Positions 43,623 to 52,684 of a stretch of DNA of 64,000 bases are shown here, piece by piece; the stretch's first letter is position 1; each line of letters starts with the position of its first letter. A program made the translations under genes and the position numbers. The notes beneath the pieces were generated by a model, which ran no database searches, was not told the origin of the DNA, and worked only from the letters and a program-made list of their open reading frames with translations. This stretch comes from CAZKNF01 sp964554105 (lineage in GTDB: Bacteria; Bacteroidota; Rhodothermia; Rhodothermales; VXPQ01), in the NCBI GenBank assembly GCA_964554105.1, contig CAZKNF010000008.1, positions 16,809 through 80,808 on the forward strand, given 5' to 3'.

Positions 43623-44309
43623 CTACTCGAGTTCTTTGATGCGGAGATTTCGAAACCATATAGGTGCATCGCCGTGCTTACCCTGCAGTCCGATGTGGCC
43701 GTATGTCGGCAGATCGGCTTTGGGGATGCTCAACCACTCCGGGATTTCCGATCCATCCGGGTTCGTTGCGCCGGACGTCCACTCGCTCATATCCATCTCC
43801 GATACCAGCTCGCCGTTTAGAGCTACTGTAATGAGCTGGTCGTCGCACGTGATGGTCATCCGATTCCACTCGCCGGGCTCTTTCACCGCCGACATCGTCG
43901 GAGCGACATGTCCAAATATGGCGCCGGCCTGCCATGTTTTTGGCGAGTTCGCCCACTGCTCGTCGTAATCGTCGGCGATCTGGATTTCGACGGAGTTCGG
44001 GACGAAGTTGATGAGGTGGCTCCCATAGACGAACACACCGCTGTTCGTACCGGGAGCGTTGCGAAATTCGAGATCGATGACGAAGCTGTCATAGACCCTC
44101 CCCGTCCAGAGAACCTCGTCTTCGGTGGCTGTGAGGATGCCGTCATCCACAGACCAGACGTTGCCCGGACGAACGGCCTGGGATAGGTCTGATTGGAATA
44201 CATCCGACCATTCCGGACCGCTCGTGTCGGGATGCAGCGGAGCCTGCGCCAGGACGGGGAACGCGGCTACGACTGTCGAAAGAACGCACAGCAAAACACG
44301 TCGATACAT
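43623..44309 (-). CDS. DUF1080 (3-keto-disaccharide hydrolase) domain protein
   Basis: From ATG 44309 this is 228 residues: a signal peptide (RRVLLCVLSTVVAAFPVLAQ) then a concanavalin-like DUF1080 domain. Family segments include WSVDDGILTATEDEVLWTG, FVIDLEFRNAPGTNSGVFVY and GEWNRMTITCDDQLITVALN, ending WFRNLRIKEL. Members cleave 3-keto-glucosides, which fits the glucoside dehydrogenase-like genes in the same transcript. Two in-frame ATGs further upstream are possible (44318, 44354); 44309 gives the cleanest signal peptide. A LacI-type operator lies 17 nt upstream of this start. Confidence 0.9.
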   Translation of the reverse strand: MYRRVLLCVLSTVVAAFPVLAQAPLHPDTSGPEWSDVFQSDLSQAVRPGNVWSVDDGILTATEDEVLWTGRVYDSFVIDLEFRNAPGTNSGVFVYGSHLINFVPNSVEIQIADDYDEQWANSPKTWQAGAIFGHVAPTMSAVKEPGEWNRMTITCDDQLITVALNGELVSEMDMSEWTSGATNPDGSEIPEWLSIPKADLPTYGHIGLQGKHGDAPIWFRNLRIKELE

Positions 44310-44326
44310 TCCTTTCATCCTCTTTC

Positions 44327-44340
44327 TGAAAACGTTATCA
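44327..44340. promoter_or_regulatory. LacI/PurR-type operator between divergent DUF1080 genes
   Basis: TGAAAACGTTATCA differs by one base from the perfect palindrome TGAAAACGTTTTCA. It lies in the 91-bp gap between two divergent genes, so it could repress both. The same core is found at 52568-52585, 54087-54100 and 57631-57646 in this window. Confidence 0.65.
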
Positions 44341-44400
44341 TTTTCCGGCCACACTATAAGAAACCACCAATCATCTTCTTAGGCAAGCCCGCGTCAAACT

Positions 44401-46311
44401 GTGTTTAGACGATCCTGTTGCCGCCATCTACAACTTTTTACCCCTGTCGCGTGGTGCCTCTGGTGGACAGCCGTGCTGCCGATGTCCGCGGATGCGCAGA
44501 TGCTGCGCGAGTTGTCTCTCGAGGATTTGTCCGCATTTGAGTCGACATCCGCTGAATGGAGCATTGCGGGCGATGCATGGTCGCTGTGGGATTCGGAAAA
44601 TTTAGAGCTGGAGCCGGGCACGGGAGTTCTCGCGCACGCGCGCCGGCCGACGGGCAGTGGATTTATCGAGACATCATGGGGGCATGGTGACCTGATTCTC
44701 GAATTGGAATACCTCGTTGCAAGCGGGTCGGAATCGGGCATTTTCTTGCAGGGGCGCTACGAGGTGCAGATCGTCGACAGCTGGGGCATCGAGCAGCCGA
44801 GCTACAGTGATGCAGCGGGTATCAGCCCTCGTTTTGATGAGGAGCGCCCCCCGGGACGTCAGGTTTTCGAGGGACATGCGCCGCGATCGAATGCAGCGAA
44901 AGCCCCGGGATTGTGGCAGCATCTGCGGATTGTGTTTGAGGCGCCGCGGTTCGATGCGGACGGGCGAAAGTCACTGAATGCACGAGTCGTAGAGGTTGTG
45001 CATAATGGCGTGACAGTCCAGGAGGCGGTCGACCTCGGTGGACCGACCAAGGACGCGATTTATACGGATGAAGGTCCGTCAGGGCCTCTGGCGTTTGGTG
45101 GTGCCGGTGGCATCGCCATCCGTAACGTGCGGTATCGTCACTACGAGCCCGTCGAGCCGGTTGCCCTGTCGGACGTGCACTACACCCTGCGCTATGGTGA
45201 GTTCACCAACCTCTCAGAGATGCTCGCAGCCGCTCCATCGGCATCGGGTGCAGCTTCCGGTTATGTTTGGGATCTGTTCGGTCAAACCGCCGACCGCATA
45301 GGAGTCGAGTGGGAGGGGACAATTCGGATTCCGGAGACGGGCGAGTATCTCTTTAGCATGCGCTTTAACTGGATCGACGAAATACCGTATGACGAAGACG
45401 CCGTAGCAGGACTTGGCCGATTCACAGTTGACGACGAACTTGTAATCGATCATACGGGTGAGGATTCTACGTCGTCCGGCCATATCTATTTAACGGAGGG
45501 CGTACATCCGTTTACGTTGAGTTATTTCAAGAACCGAAAGCTCTGGAGGCCGATCGTATTTTTTCGAGTGGAGGGTCCGGGAATGCCGCCGCTGTACCTG
45601 AACGCACCACGTTCACTTCCCCCGCCCGAAACGTCGTATCCCGCTGTCCCGCTGGACGCGAGTCGCGAACCGATCGTTCTCCGAAGCTTCGCCGAGTACG
45701 GCTCTGAGACGGTCAGCAATGTCGTTTCGGTCGGGGATCCGACCTCTGCTCATTATGCGCTGGACCTGGACAATGGCAGGCTGCTTGCCGTTTGGCGGGG
45801 AGGGTTTGTGGATGTTGGCTCGATGTGGACGGGACGTGGTGAGCTTCAACACGCCGAGCCTCGTGGCCAGCTACTTGAGTTTGCGAAAGGACCGACGGTG
45901 GCGCGATTGGCGACCGAGGATGCGGCATGGCCGCGGGTTTCGGAAATCGACGACCTGCGGTTTCTGGGATATCGGCTGGACGGCGGGGGACGGCCGACGT
46001 TCCGATATGCCGGGACGGGCGATTTCGAGATGCGGGATGCATTTCAGCCCGAGCAGGGCGGCCGACGTCTGCTACGCCGGCTGACGTTCTCAGGGAGTAT
46101 TCGTCCTGATGATTTGTGGATTCGTGTCGCTTCGGGAATGAACATACAGGAGCGAAGGCCGGGGGTTTTTGCCGTCGACGCCGCCTACTTCGTCGATATT
46201 TCGACCGATGCAGGTGCCCGCCTCCGCACCCAGAGCGGCCGCGAGGAACTGCTCGTTCCTATTCGATTCTCGGACGATGAAGCGCATTACGAATATTCTA
46301 TCATCTGGTAA
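44401..46311 (+). CDS. Secreted DUF1080 plus PA14-like domain protein
   Basis: This 636-residue protein starts at GTG 44401, with a signal peptide ending near PMSADAQ (residue about 33). Residues about 55-245 are a DUF1080 / family-16-like lectin fold (GHGDLILELEYLVASGSESG; RYEVQIVDSWGIEQPSYSD; FGGAGGIAIRNVRY). Residues about 260-400 are PA14-like (LRYGEFTNLSEM; GTIRIPETGEYLFSMRF; YLTEGVHPFTLSYFKNR). The remaining C-terminal third is beta-rich and unassigned. Planctomycete and Bacteroidota homologues fuse such domains in polysaccharide-active proteins. It is divergent from the shorter DUF1080 gene and is followed 18 nt later by the propeller-cupredoxin gene. Confidence 0.88.
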   Translation: MFRRSCCRHLQLFTPVAWCLWWTAVLPMSADAQMLRELSLEDLSAFESTSAEWSIAGDAWSLWDSENLELEPGTGVLAHARRPTGSGFIETSWGHGDLILELEYLVASGSESGIFLQGRYEVQIVDSWGIEQPSYSDAAGISPRFDEERPPGRQVFEGHAPRSNAAKAPGLWQHLRIVFEAPRFDADGRKSLNARVVEVVHNGVTVQEAVDLGGPTKDAIYTDEGPSGPLAFGGAGGIAIRNVRYRHYEPVEPVALSDVHYTLRYGEFTNLSEMLAAAPSASGAASGYVWDLFGQTADRIGVEWEGTIRIPETGEYLFSMRFNWIDEIPYDEDAVAGLGRFTVDDELVIDHTGEDSTSSGHIYLTEGVHPFTLSYFKNRKLWRPIVFFRVEGPGMPPLYLNAPRSLPPPETSYPAVPLDASREPIVLRSFAEYGSETVSNVVSVGDPTSAHYALDLDNGRLLAVWRGGFVDVGSMWTGRGELQHAEPRGQLLEFAKGPTVARLATEDAAWPRVSEIDDLRFLGYRLDGGGRPTFRYAGTGDFEMRDAFQPEQGGRRLLRRLTFSGSIRPDDLWIRVASGMNIQERRPGVFAVDAAYFVDISTDAGARLRTQSGREELLVPIRFSDDEAHYEYSIIW

Positions 46312-46329
46312 CCGCGACCTTCTGGCAAG

Positions 46330-48453
46330 ATGACGTCTAACGGAGCTCCATATATCAGTCGATTTGGGCCGCTTTTAGCGGTTTCTCTCTCGTGGATTCT
46401 CCTCGCAGTTTCCGTTCACGCGCAGACCACCGGTGACGCGTCGTCACTCGCCGTCGAGGAGTCGGCATACTATGTAATCGAGACCGTGAGTACACCGGAG
46501 GACGTCGTGCTGGAGGTGGGCGGGCTGGCGCTGCTGCCCAGCGGTGACATCGCCGCGGCAACACGGCGAGGCGACATCTGGATCGTGGAAAATCCGGACG
46601 GATGGGCCACTTCGAAGCCGCATTTCCGTCGATTCGCACGTGGACTGCACGAGCCTCTCGGCCTCGCATTCCATGAGGATGCCCTTTTTGCCACACAACG
46701 CGGTGAGCTGACGCGTCTCCAGGATACAGATGGCGACGGCCGCGCCGACGTGTACGACGTGGTGTACGACTGGCCGGTGTCGGGCAATTATCATGAATAT
46801 TCGTATGGACCCGCCATTCGCGACGACGGGAGCATGATCGTCGCGCTAAATCTGAGCACGGAAGGTCAGATGGCAAGTCTTGCGCAGTGGCGCGGGTGGA
46901 TTCTGGAGCTTACGTCTGAAGGTGAAATGCAGCCGCTGGCGACCGGAATGCGCTCTCCCGCCGGGATCAACATCCTGAGCGACGGATCTCTTTTCTACAC
47001 GGAGAATCAGGGAGATTGGATTGGATCGGGCTGGCTTACCCACATCGAACGTGGCGATTTCGTGGGACATCCGGCCGGTCTTCGCTGGTCCACGTCACCG
47101 GGATCGCCGTTGTCGTTGACGCCGGACGATGTGCCGGACAGTGGGCGTCCCATGTTCGAGGTGGCGAAAAACCTTCCGGAGCTGAAGCCGCCGGCGGTCT
47201 GGTTCCCACACGGCATTCTCGGTGTCTCATCGTCCGGGATGCTCGAGGATACGACGGGAGGAGCCTTCGGCCCTTTTGCGGGCCAGATTTTCGTCGGCGA
47301 TCAGGGACACAGTAAGATTATGCGCGTGGCGCTGGAGAAGGTGAACGGCGTCTACCAGGGCGTCGTGTTTCCGTTTCGCGAAGGCTTCGCGTCCGGCGTC
47401 TTTCGGATGATATGGGACCGCAAGGGCGCCATGTACGTGGGAATGACGAGCCGAGGATGGGACGCACTGGGCGGCGAACCGTACGGGCTTCAGCGACTCC
47501 GCTGGTCGGGCCTGATGCCGTTCGAAGCTCTGGCGGTTCATGCTCGGCCGGACGGTTTTGAGATCGATTTCACGCAGCCTCTAGATGCCGAGGGTGCTTC
47601 GGATCCGACATCTTATCAGGTGACCGGGTTCACGTACAGATATCACAGCACCTACGGGAGTCCTGAGATCGGAAAAAAGAATCACGCCGTTCGCTCGGCC
47701 CATGTCGATGCCGACCGAGAACGAGTGCGCATCGTCGTCGACAGTCTGCGAGAAGGATATGTTTACGAAATCAAGATGCCCGGAATCCGTTCGGATGAAG
47801 GCTCGTCGCTTCTGCACGATGTGGGCTACTTCACACTGAACCGGATCCCGGCCGGGGAACGGCTGGCGATAGTGTCCACGCACGTGAGCGAAGGAGACAG
47901 CGACGGACCGGCAAATGCTGATCCGTCTGAGGCCGATCTGTCTGAGGCTGATCTGTCTGTTTCAGACATCGATTCCCTCGCGTCCGGGTCAAAACGGCCC
48001 GATCGGCAGTTACAACAGTCGGACGTGCAGGCGTCTCCGCAGGCAAAAAGAACTACGGAGATGCCGCCCGGATGGGAACGTCCCGATGCGACGATTACGG
48101 TGGGCACGCTGCCCGGCCTGCGATATGATTTGTCTGCGTTTGAGGTCGCTCCCGGTGCACGAGTCGAGATCATTTTTCAAAACGATGACGACATGCTCCA
48201 TAATCTGGTCGTCGTGTTGCCAGGTACGGCGGATGCGGTAGCGGCGAAAGCCCTCTCGCTGGGTCTCGATGGATCAGAAAAGGGGTACGTACCGGTATCA
48301 ACCGACGTCCTTTTCCACACAGCGCTGCTGCAGCCCGGGGAGAGTGAAAGCATCTTCTTTGCGGCGCCTTCCGAGGAGGGCGATTATCCCTACGTCTGCA
48401 CATTTCCGGGGCATGCACCGACGATGCGAGGGACGATGACCGTCCGCGAGTAG
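46330..48453 (+). CDS. Secreted beta-propeller dehydrogenase-like protein fused to a cupredoxin
   Basis: This 707-residue protein has a signal peptide (LLAVSLSWILLAVSVHAQ). It has an NHL/sorbosone-dehydrogenase-like propeller (about 45-400; GLALLPSGDIAAATRRGDIW, GMRSPAGINILSDGSLFYT, DTDGDGRAD calcium loop), a beta linker, an acidic 15-nt repeat region, and a C-terminal blue-copper domain (about 585-707). Type 1 copper ligands are visible: His in DDDMLHNLVVVLPG, then Cys-His in YPYVCTFPGHAPTMRG with the axial Met. It may oxidise sugars or accept electrons for the GMC flavoprotein. It is 18 nt downstream of the PA14/DUF1080 gene, so probably co-transcribed. Confidence 0.85.
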   Translation: MTSNGAPYISRFGPLLAVSLSWILLAVSVHAQTTGDASSLAVEESAYYVIETVSTPEDVVLEVGGLALLPSGDIAAATRRGDIWIVENPDGWATSKPHFRRFARGLHEPLGLAFHEDALFATQRGELTRLQDTDGDGRADVYDVVYDWPVSGNYHEYSYGPAIRDDGSMIVALNLSTEGQMASLAQWRGWILELTSEGEMQPLATGMRSPAGINILSDGSLFYTENQGDWIGSGWLTHIERGDFVGHPAGLRWSTSPGSPLSLTPDDVPDSGRPMFEVAKNLPELKPPAVWFPHGILGVSSSGMLEDTTGGAFGPFAGQIFVGDQGHSKIMRVALEKVNGVYQGVVFPFREGFASGVFRMIWDRKGAMYVGMTSRGWDALGGEPYGLQRLRWSGLMPFEALAVHARPDGFEIDFTQPLDAEGASDPTSYQVTGFTYRYHSTYGSPEIGKKNHAVRSAHVDADRERVRIVVDSLREGYVYEIKMPGIRSDEGSSLLHDVGYFTLNRIPAGERLAIVSTHVSEGDSDGPANADPSEADLSEADLSVSDIDSLASGSKRPDRQLQQSDVQASPQAKRTTEMPPGWERPDATITVGTLPGLRYDLSAFEVAPGARVEIIFQNDDDMLHNLVVVLPGTADAVAAKALSLGLDGSEKGYVPVSTDVLFHTALLQPGESESIFFAAPSEEGDYPYVCTFPGHAPTMRGTMTVRE
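47920..47964 (+). repeat. Three 15-bp tandem repeats in the cupredoxin linker
   Basis: Units at 47920-47934, 47935-47949 and 47950-47964 (each starting gatc-gtctg, with one or two changes) encode DPSEA, DLSEA, DLSVS. They fall in the disordered acidic linker between propeller and copper domain, a stretch likely to vary in length between strains. Confidence 0.8.
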
Positions 48454-48483
48454 ATGCCGTCCGGATGCCACTTCGCGCGAATC

Positions 48484-49935
48484 CTATCTGGATGCCTGCA
48501 TCAATCGGTCAAGCTCCCCTTCCATTTCATCGAGCACTGACTGCGCCTCCGGATCCGCGATTCGGTTGTGGATCTCACCCGGATCGTTCTCGAGATCATA
48601 GAGCTCATCCATTCCTTCGAGATCAGGGTAATGGATGTATTTCCAATTCCGAGTCCGAACTGCTTTCCAGGCAGGAGCCGCCGGTACGACCTTCTCCAGG
48701 AAGTGCTCGGCCAGGAAGGAATCACGCCAGTCTTCCGTCTGATCTTCGAAGAGCGGTACGATCGACCGGCCGTGAATGCGCGTCACGGGTTCGACCCCCG
48801 CAAGCTCGAGCAGCGTCGGAGCGACGTCGATATTTAGCGCCATTGCGTCTATCCGGGAGCCGGCCTCGACGAGCGGTGGGTACCGAAGCACGAAGGGTAT
48901 GCGGATCGCCTCGTCGTAGGCGAATCTCTTGTCCGTAAAACGGCCGTGCTCGCCCAGCAGATAGCCGTTGTCGCTGGTGAAAATGAAGATCGTATTATCG
49001 AGCTGTCCTGTCTCCTCGAGCGCATCCAGTACCATTCCGACCCCTTCGTCGACGGAGATCAGCGTGCGCATTTGATCTCGCAGAATGGAACTCTCGTCCG
49101 TTCCGCGTCCCCGGCGAGGCTGTACCGGCTCCGGGGCCACACCCTCGAGTGCGAAATGATCGAACGCGCCGGTCGTCCGGCTGAGTACCGGCTTGCCCGC
49201 CAGGTCGGCCTCATCCAAGACGGGCGGTGTGTAGGCGACGTGGCGGTAGAGCGAGTCGTGCCGCTCGGCCGGGAGAAATGGATAATGGACGGCCTTATGC
49301 GATAGATAGAGCAGGAACGGCCTTTCGCGCGCACGCAGAACGAAAGCTTCTGCTTCGCGATTCAGAAAATCGGTCATGTACCCGTCAAGCTGCCTAGATT
49401 CGCCGTTGACGTTCACGACCGGATCGATATAGAGTCCTTGACCCTTGAAGCTGATCCAGTGATCGTAACCCGGGCGTCGTGAGTCGTCGAGCCCCATATG
49501 CCACTTTCCGATAAAAGCTGTTTCATACCCTTCTTCCCGCAGCCGCCGCGGAAACGTCATCAGCGTGTGGCTGATCACGTCCAAACCGAGCTTGTCATTG
49601 TTTATTACGCCATGGGTATGCGGATATTGCCCGGTCAGGAAGCTCGCGCGGCTCGGCGAGCAAAGGGGGGTGGTAGTGAAGAAATTCGTGAACAGCGCTC
49701 CTTCGACGGCGAGGCGATCGATCTGCGGCGTCTCTAGATCCGGATGCCCGGCGGCACTCAGCCAGTCCGCACGCTGGTCGTCCGTGATGACGAAGACGAT
49801 GTTCGGCTGGGACGACTGCGAAGGGCCGCTCTCAGCGTCAGTCCCGGCCGAATCATCCTGGCCAAACGCGAGTGTGCACGTCGCGGCGAGCACTGAGATC
49901 CATAGAATGAGCGCGGTCGTCGGCCGGTATAGCAT
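48484..49935 (-). CDS. Sulfatase (formylglycine-dependent, secreted)
   Basis: From ATG 49935 this is 483 residues with a signal peptide (LILWISVLAATCTLAFGQ). The N-terminal metal site NIVFVITDDQRADWL and the formylglycine motif PLCSPSRASFLTGQYPHTHG (C-x-P-S-R) are intact, as are GKWHMG and the FTSDNGYLLGEHGRF block near the C-terminal half. The final third is the usual sulfatase small domain. It probably desulfates a polysaccharide or sulfated sugar. Upstream starts at 50055 would lie within the FAD gene. It is last of the otnK-otnC-FAD-sulfatase series. Confidence 0.93.
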   Translation of the reverse strand: MLYRPTTALILWISVLAATCTLAFGQDDSAGTDAESGPSQSSQPNIVFVITDDQRADWLSAAGHPDLETPQIDRLAVEGALFTNFFTTTPLCSPSRASFLTGQYPHTHGVINNDKLGLDVISHTLMTFPRRLREEGYETAFIGKWHMGLDDSRRPGYDHWISFKGQGLYIDPVVNVNGESRQLDGYMTDFLNREAEAFVLRARERPFLLYLSHKAVHYPFLPAERHDSLYRHVAYTPPVLDEADLAGKPVLSRTTGAFDHFALEGVAPEPVQPRRGRGTDESSILRDQMRTLISVDEGVGMVLDALEETGQLDNTIFIFTSDNGYLLGEHGRFTDKRFAYDEAIRIPFVLRYPPLVEAGSRIDAMALNIDVAPTLLELAGVEPVTRIHGRSIVPLFEDQTEDWRDSFLAEHFLEKVVPAAPAWKAVRTRNWKYIHYPDLEGMDELYDLENDPGEIHNRIADPEAQSVLDEMEGELDRLMQASR

Positions 49936-50051
49936 GCCTGTTCGAATGTTTAGCGGTTGTGCGCCAGTTCGATCTCGAATGGTACGTAATAAGGCGACGG
50001 AGGAACAACTCCGTTCGGGCGGGTAGCCGATTGATCGGCGGCTGCGCGATT

Positions 50052-52040
50052 TCATTCTTTGAGATCAAATCGAACGGCATCCGCTGCCGCACCCTGTCCG
50101 CCCATCTCCACAAACCCATTTCGTCCGCCCTCGAATGGCCACGTACCCAGCTGTATCCACTTTCCGCCTTCGCGCTGGCTCAATGTTTGGCTTTCGACTC
50201 CATCGGCGTGGTGAACGGTGATGGTTGCACGGACGTCCGGCCGCGGAGGCCACCAGGCAAGGACGTCGTATTCCCCCTCTTCCGGCAGGACCGGCCGGAA
50301 GCGTACCAGGCTAGACTCGTCTTGCGCGACGAGGTAGCTCATCGCGTGCCGCTCGACCGTATCCTCAAAATGCTCCCACGAACCTTCGCGTTCGACGAAG
50401 CGCCTCATGTCGTCGTCGATGAGAAAGCTCGAATCGCTTTGAAACGGCCCGTTCGGGCGCTTTTCGAGCGACAAAATCTGTCCTCCATCCAGGAGGCGCC
50501 GCTGCAGCTCTGGAATACCCACATGCTGCACCGCAACGTCGTCGCGCACCGCGAGTGCTGCAGCTGCTCCGGCCGCCTGGCCGAGAATCATATACTGCGG
50601 CTCCATCCGGATCGACGCGTTCGCCACGTGGGACGATGAGAGGCAGACGGGCACAAGCAGGTTCTCAACTTCCTGGGATTTCGGAAGGATAGACCGGTAA
50701 GGAATCTGGTAGGGTGACACGGGAATCGAGAGATAGCCCTCGTTATAGACTTCCGGGTGAAGCTCGGGGAAACGTGACATCCAGATCCACGATCGCTGTA
50801 CCTCGCGGACGTCGATGTTGTAGGATCCCATTCCGATAGCGTCGTATTTCAACGTATCGACCTCGAGGTCGTGCTGTGTCATCACGTGCTCGCCGATGAT
50901 CCGGCGTCCGGTACGCACGTAAAGCTGGTGCGGCCAGTGCTCCGTATCGACGAATTCGTCGCTCGAAAGGCCCCATTCCGCGACTTCCGAGCGGATGTGC
51001 TCGGGGACGGACGGGTCGTTCGCCATGAAGTACATGAGGCTCTGCGCATAGTGGAGATGATGCGCCCAGATTTCATCGCGCTGCGGATAGTCGGCATCCG
51101 GATACTTCCAGCCGGTGCCGTCGAGAACGTTGAGCGATATCGGCCCCACGGAGTTGATCTCGGCTTTCTCGTTCGGAAGGTTTGGTCGCAGGGTAAAGAA
51201 ATATCTCGCATTCAGCTGATCGCCCTGCCGATCCAGCAGGCGCCGCATAAGTTCGAATTGACCGGGATCATAACCGTCAGGCCTGGGGAAGGGAATCCGA
51301 AGATCCGGACGCCGGGTCAGGAGGAGTCGAAATCCATAGGCCTGGATGCCACGGTCGCCCTCGCCGACCTCGACCATCGGTTCGGGCTTAATGAGTGGGA
51401 GGAGTTCATCGCTCGAGCCGCTTGCGAATGGCGAGACGCCGACGGTGAATTGATGGCGGTCGGGCAGAATCGGTAGGCGGCCGGCCCAGGATTCATCGTA
51501 GACGTCGCGTCCTTCTCGTCCGAATGTGTACGAGACGCCGGAGCGCGCCATTAAGTCTCCTTCATAGCCCGCATCTATGAATACCTCGGCGGTGTACGAT
51601 GAGCCGTCATCCATTACCACGCGCCTGATGCGTCGGTCATTGATCTCTGCGTCGTCGATGCGAAGGCCGTACTCGACGTCGACGCCGGCTGAGTCGAGCC
51701 ACTCCCGGAGAATGTCCTCGGCGACGCGAGGTTCGGGTCCACGCCAGTAGTAGGTGGGCCGATCATAATACTCTCCCACTCGGCGGTAGAATTCGAGCGC
51801 ATAGCCGCCGATCACCGCACGATCCCCGAAATCCGTATGCGACAGCCCCCCGCTGACCATGCCTCCCAGGTGTCGGCCGGGCTCGATTAGCAGCACGGAC
51901 GCGTTCTCTTCAGCCGCGGCAATCGCTGCCATCACGCCAGACGCCGTTGCCCCGTAGACGATCACGTCATACCGTTCGTCCTGCGCCGCGCCGAGTTTTG
52001 GGATCATCAGAAGGAGAAGGGTACAGACAAGAAATCGCAT
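50052..52040 (-). CDS. FAD-dependent oxidoreductase with C-terminal golvesin-like domain
   Basis: From ATG 52040 this is 662 residues: a signal peptide (FLVCTLLLLMIPKLGAAQ), an FAD_oxidored domain with DVIVYGATASGVMAAIAAAE and ASVLLIEPGRHLGGMVSGG, and VFIDAGYEGDLMARSGVSY. A golvesin/xanthan-lyase C-terminal domain follows (about 540-662; EEGEYDVLAWWPPRPDVRAT, GGKWIQLGTWPFEGG). Such proteins are periplasmic or surface enzymes of polysaccharide-degrading gene sets. A TTG at 52052 would give a 4-residue longer start overlapping otnC. It lies downstream of otnC and upstream of the sulfatase. Confidence 0.88.
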   Translation of the reverse strand: MRFLVCTLLLLMIPKLGAAQDERYDVIVYGATASGVMAAIAAAEENASVLLIEPGRHLGGMVSGGLSHTDFGDRAVIGGYALEFYRRVGEYYDRPTYYWRGPEPRVAEDILREWLDSAGVDVEYGLRIDDAEINDRRIRRVVMDDGSSYTAEVFIDAGYEGDLMARSGVSYTFGREGRDVYDESWAGRLPILPDRHQFTVGVSPFASGSSDELLPLIKPEPMVEVGEGDRGIQAYGFRLLLTRRPDLRIPFPRPDGYDPGQFELMRRLLDRQGDQLNARYFFTLRPNLPNEKAEINSVGPISLNVLDGTGWKYPDADYPQRDEIWAHHLHYAQSLMYFMANDPSVPEHIRSEVAEWGLSSDEFVDTEHWPHQLYVRTGRRIIGEHVMTQHDLEVDTLKYDAIGMGSYNIDVREVQRSWIWMSRFPELHPEVYNEGYLSIPVSPYQIPYRSILPKSQEVENLLVPVCLSSSHVANASIRMEPQYMILGQAAGAAAALAVRDDVAVQHVGIPELQRRLLDGGQILSLEKRPNGPFQSDSSFLIDDDMRRFVEREGSWEHFEDTVERHAMSYLVAQDESSLVRFRPVLPEEGEYDVLAWWPPRPDVRATITVHHADGVESQTLSQREGGKWIQLGTWPFEGGRNGFVEMGGQGAAADAVRFDLKE

Positions 52041-52048
52041 GGGCACAT

Positions 52049-52684
52049 TCAATTCTTCGAGGGAAACGTCGAGTTAAGATCGTTGATTTCTTCCGGCGTT
52101 AGCGTCCGGATGCTGTGATGCTGCAAAGTGAGGAACAGCCGGCACGTTTCCTCGAGCTCGATTGCGCGATCGGCGGCCTCGCTGAAAGATGATCCCGCGC
52201 AGATCAGTCCATGATTCCGGAGCAGCATGCAGTCGAACTTCTTCGCCGTCTCGCCGACCGCCGCGGCGAGCTCGTCGGATCCGGGGCGGAAGTAATCCAC
52301 GATGCCGAGCGGTGCGATCCGCATGATGTAGTATGGCGTGAGCGCCGGCAATGGCTCGGATGCATTAAGATCCCGGAGGCAGGAAACGGCTACCGCGTTG
52401 GGTGAATGCAGATGCACCACTGCCGTCACGTCGGTTCGATTGCGATAGATGGCCAGGTGGAATGGATATTCCTTCGATGGCCGAACGTCACCCTCTGGCG
52501 CTCCGCTCAGAGTAATGCGAGCCAGAGACGCGGGCTGAAGGTCCTTCAGCGCGGATCCGGTAGGTGTGATGAAAACGTTTTCATCTTTTCTGAGGCTCAA
52601 ATTTCCACTTCCGCCGAATGCATCACCACGTTCGTAGAACTCATCCGCACGCCTACAGAGCTGTTCGAGATGTCGGTCATTCAT
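52049..52684 (-). CDS. otnC: Class II aldolase/adducin family, probable 3-oxo-tetronate 4-phosphate decarboxylase
   Basis: This 211-residue zinc enzyme has GDAFGGSGNLSLR, ITPTGSALKDL, the metal-binding HLHSPNAVAVSCL (two His) and LLRNHGLICAGSSFSEAADR (third His). It directly follows a four-carbon acid sugar kinase with a 4-nt overlap (ATGA), which is the diagnostic OtnK-OtnC pair of D-/L-threonate and erythronate catabolism (product dihydroxyacetone phosphate plus CO2). A perfect 18-bp operator-like palindrome sits in its coding sequence near codons 34-39. Confidence 0.85.
   Translation of the reverse strand: MNDRHLEQLCRRADEFYERGDAFGGSGNLSLRKDENVFITPTGSALKDLQPASLARITLSGAPEGDVRPSKEYPFHLAIYRNRTDVTAVVHLHSPNAVAVSCLRDLNASEPLPALTPYYIMRIAPLGIVDYFRPGSDELAAAVGETAKKFDCMLLRNHGLICAGSSFSEAADRAIELEETCRLFLTLQHHSIRTLTPEEINDLNSTFPSKN
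52568..52585. promoter_or_regulatory. Perfect LacI-type palindrome inside otnC
   Basis: GATGAAAACGTTTTCATC is an 18-bp perfect palindrome, identical in core to the operators at 44327, 54087 and 57631. It lies about 100 nt inside the otnC coding sequence (codons D-E-N-V-F-I). It may act as an intragenic roadblock, or loop with the site 1.5 kb upstream; a coding coincidence cannot be excluded. Confidence 0.5.
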
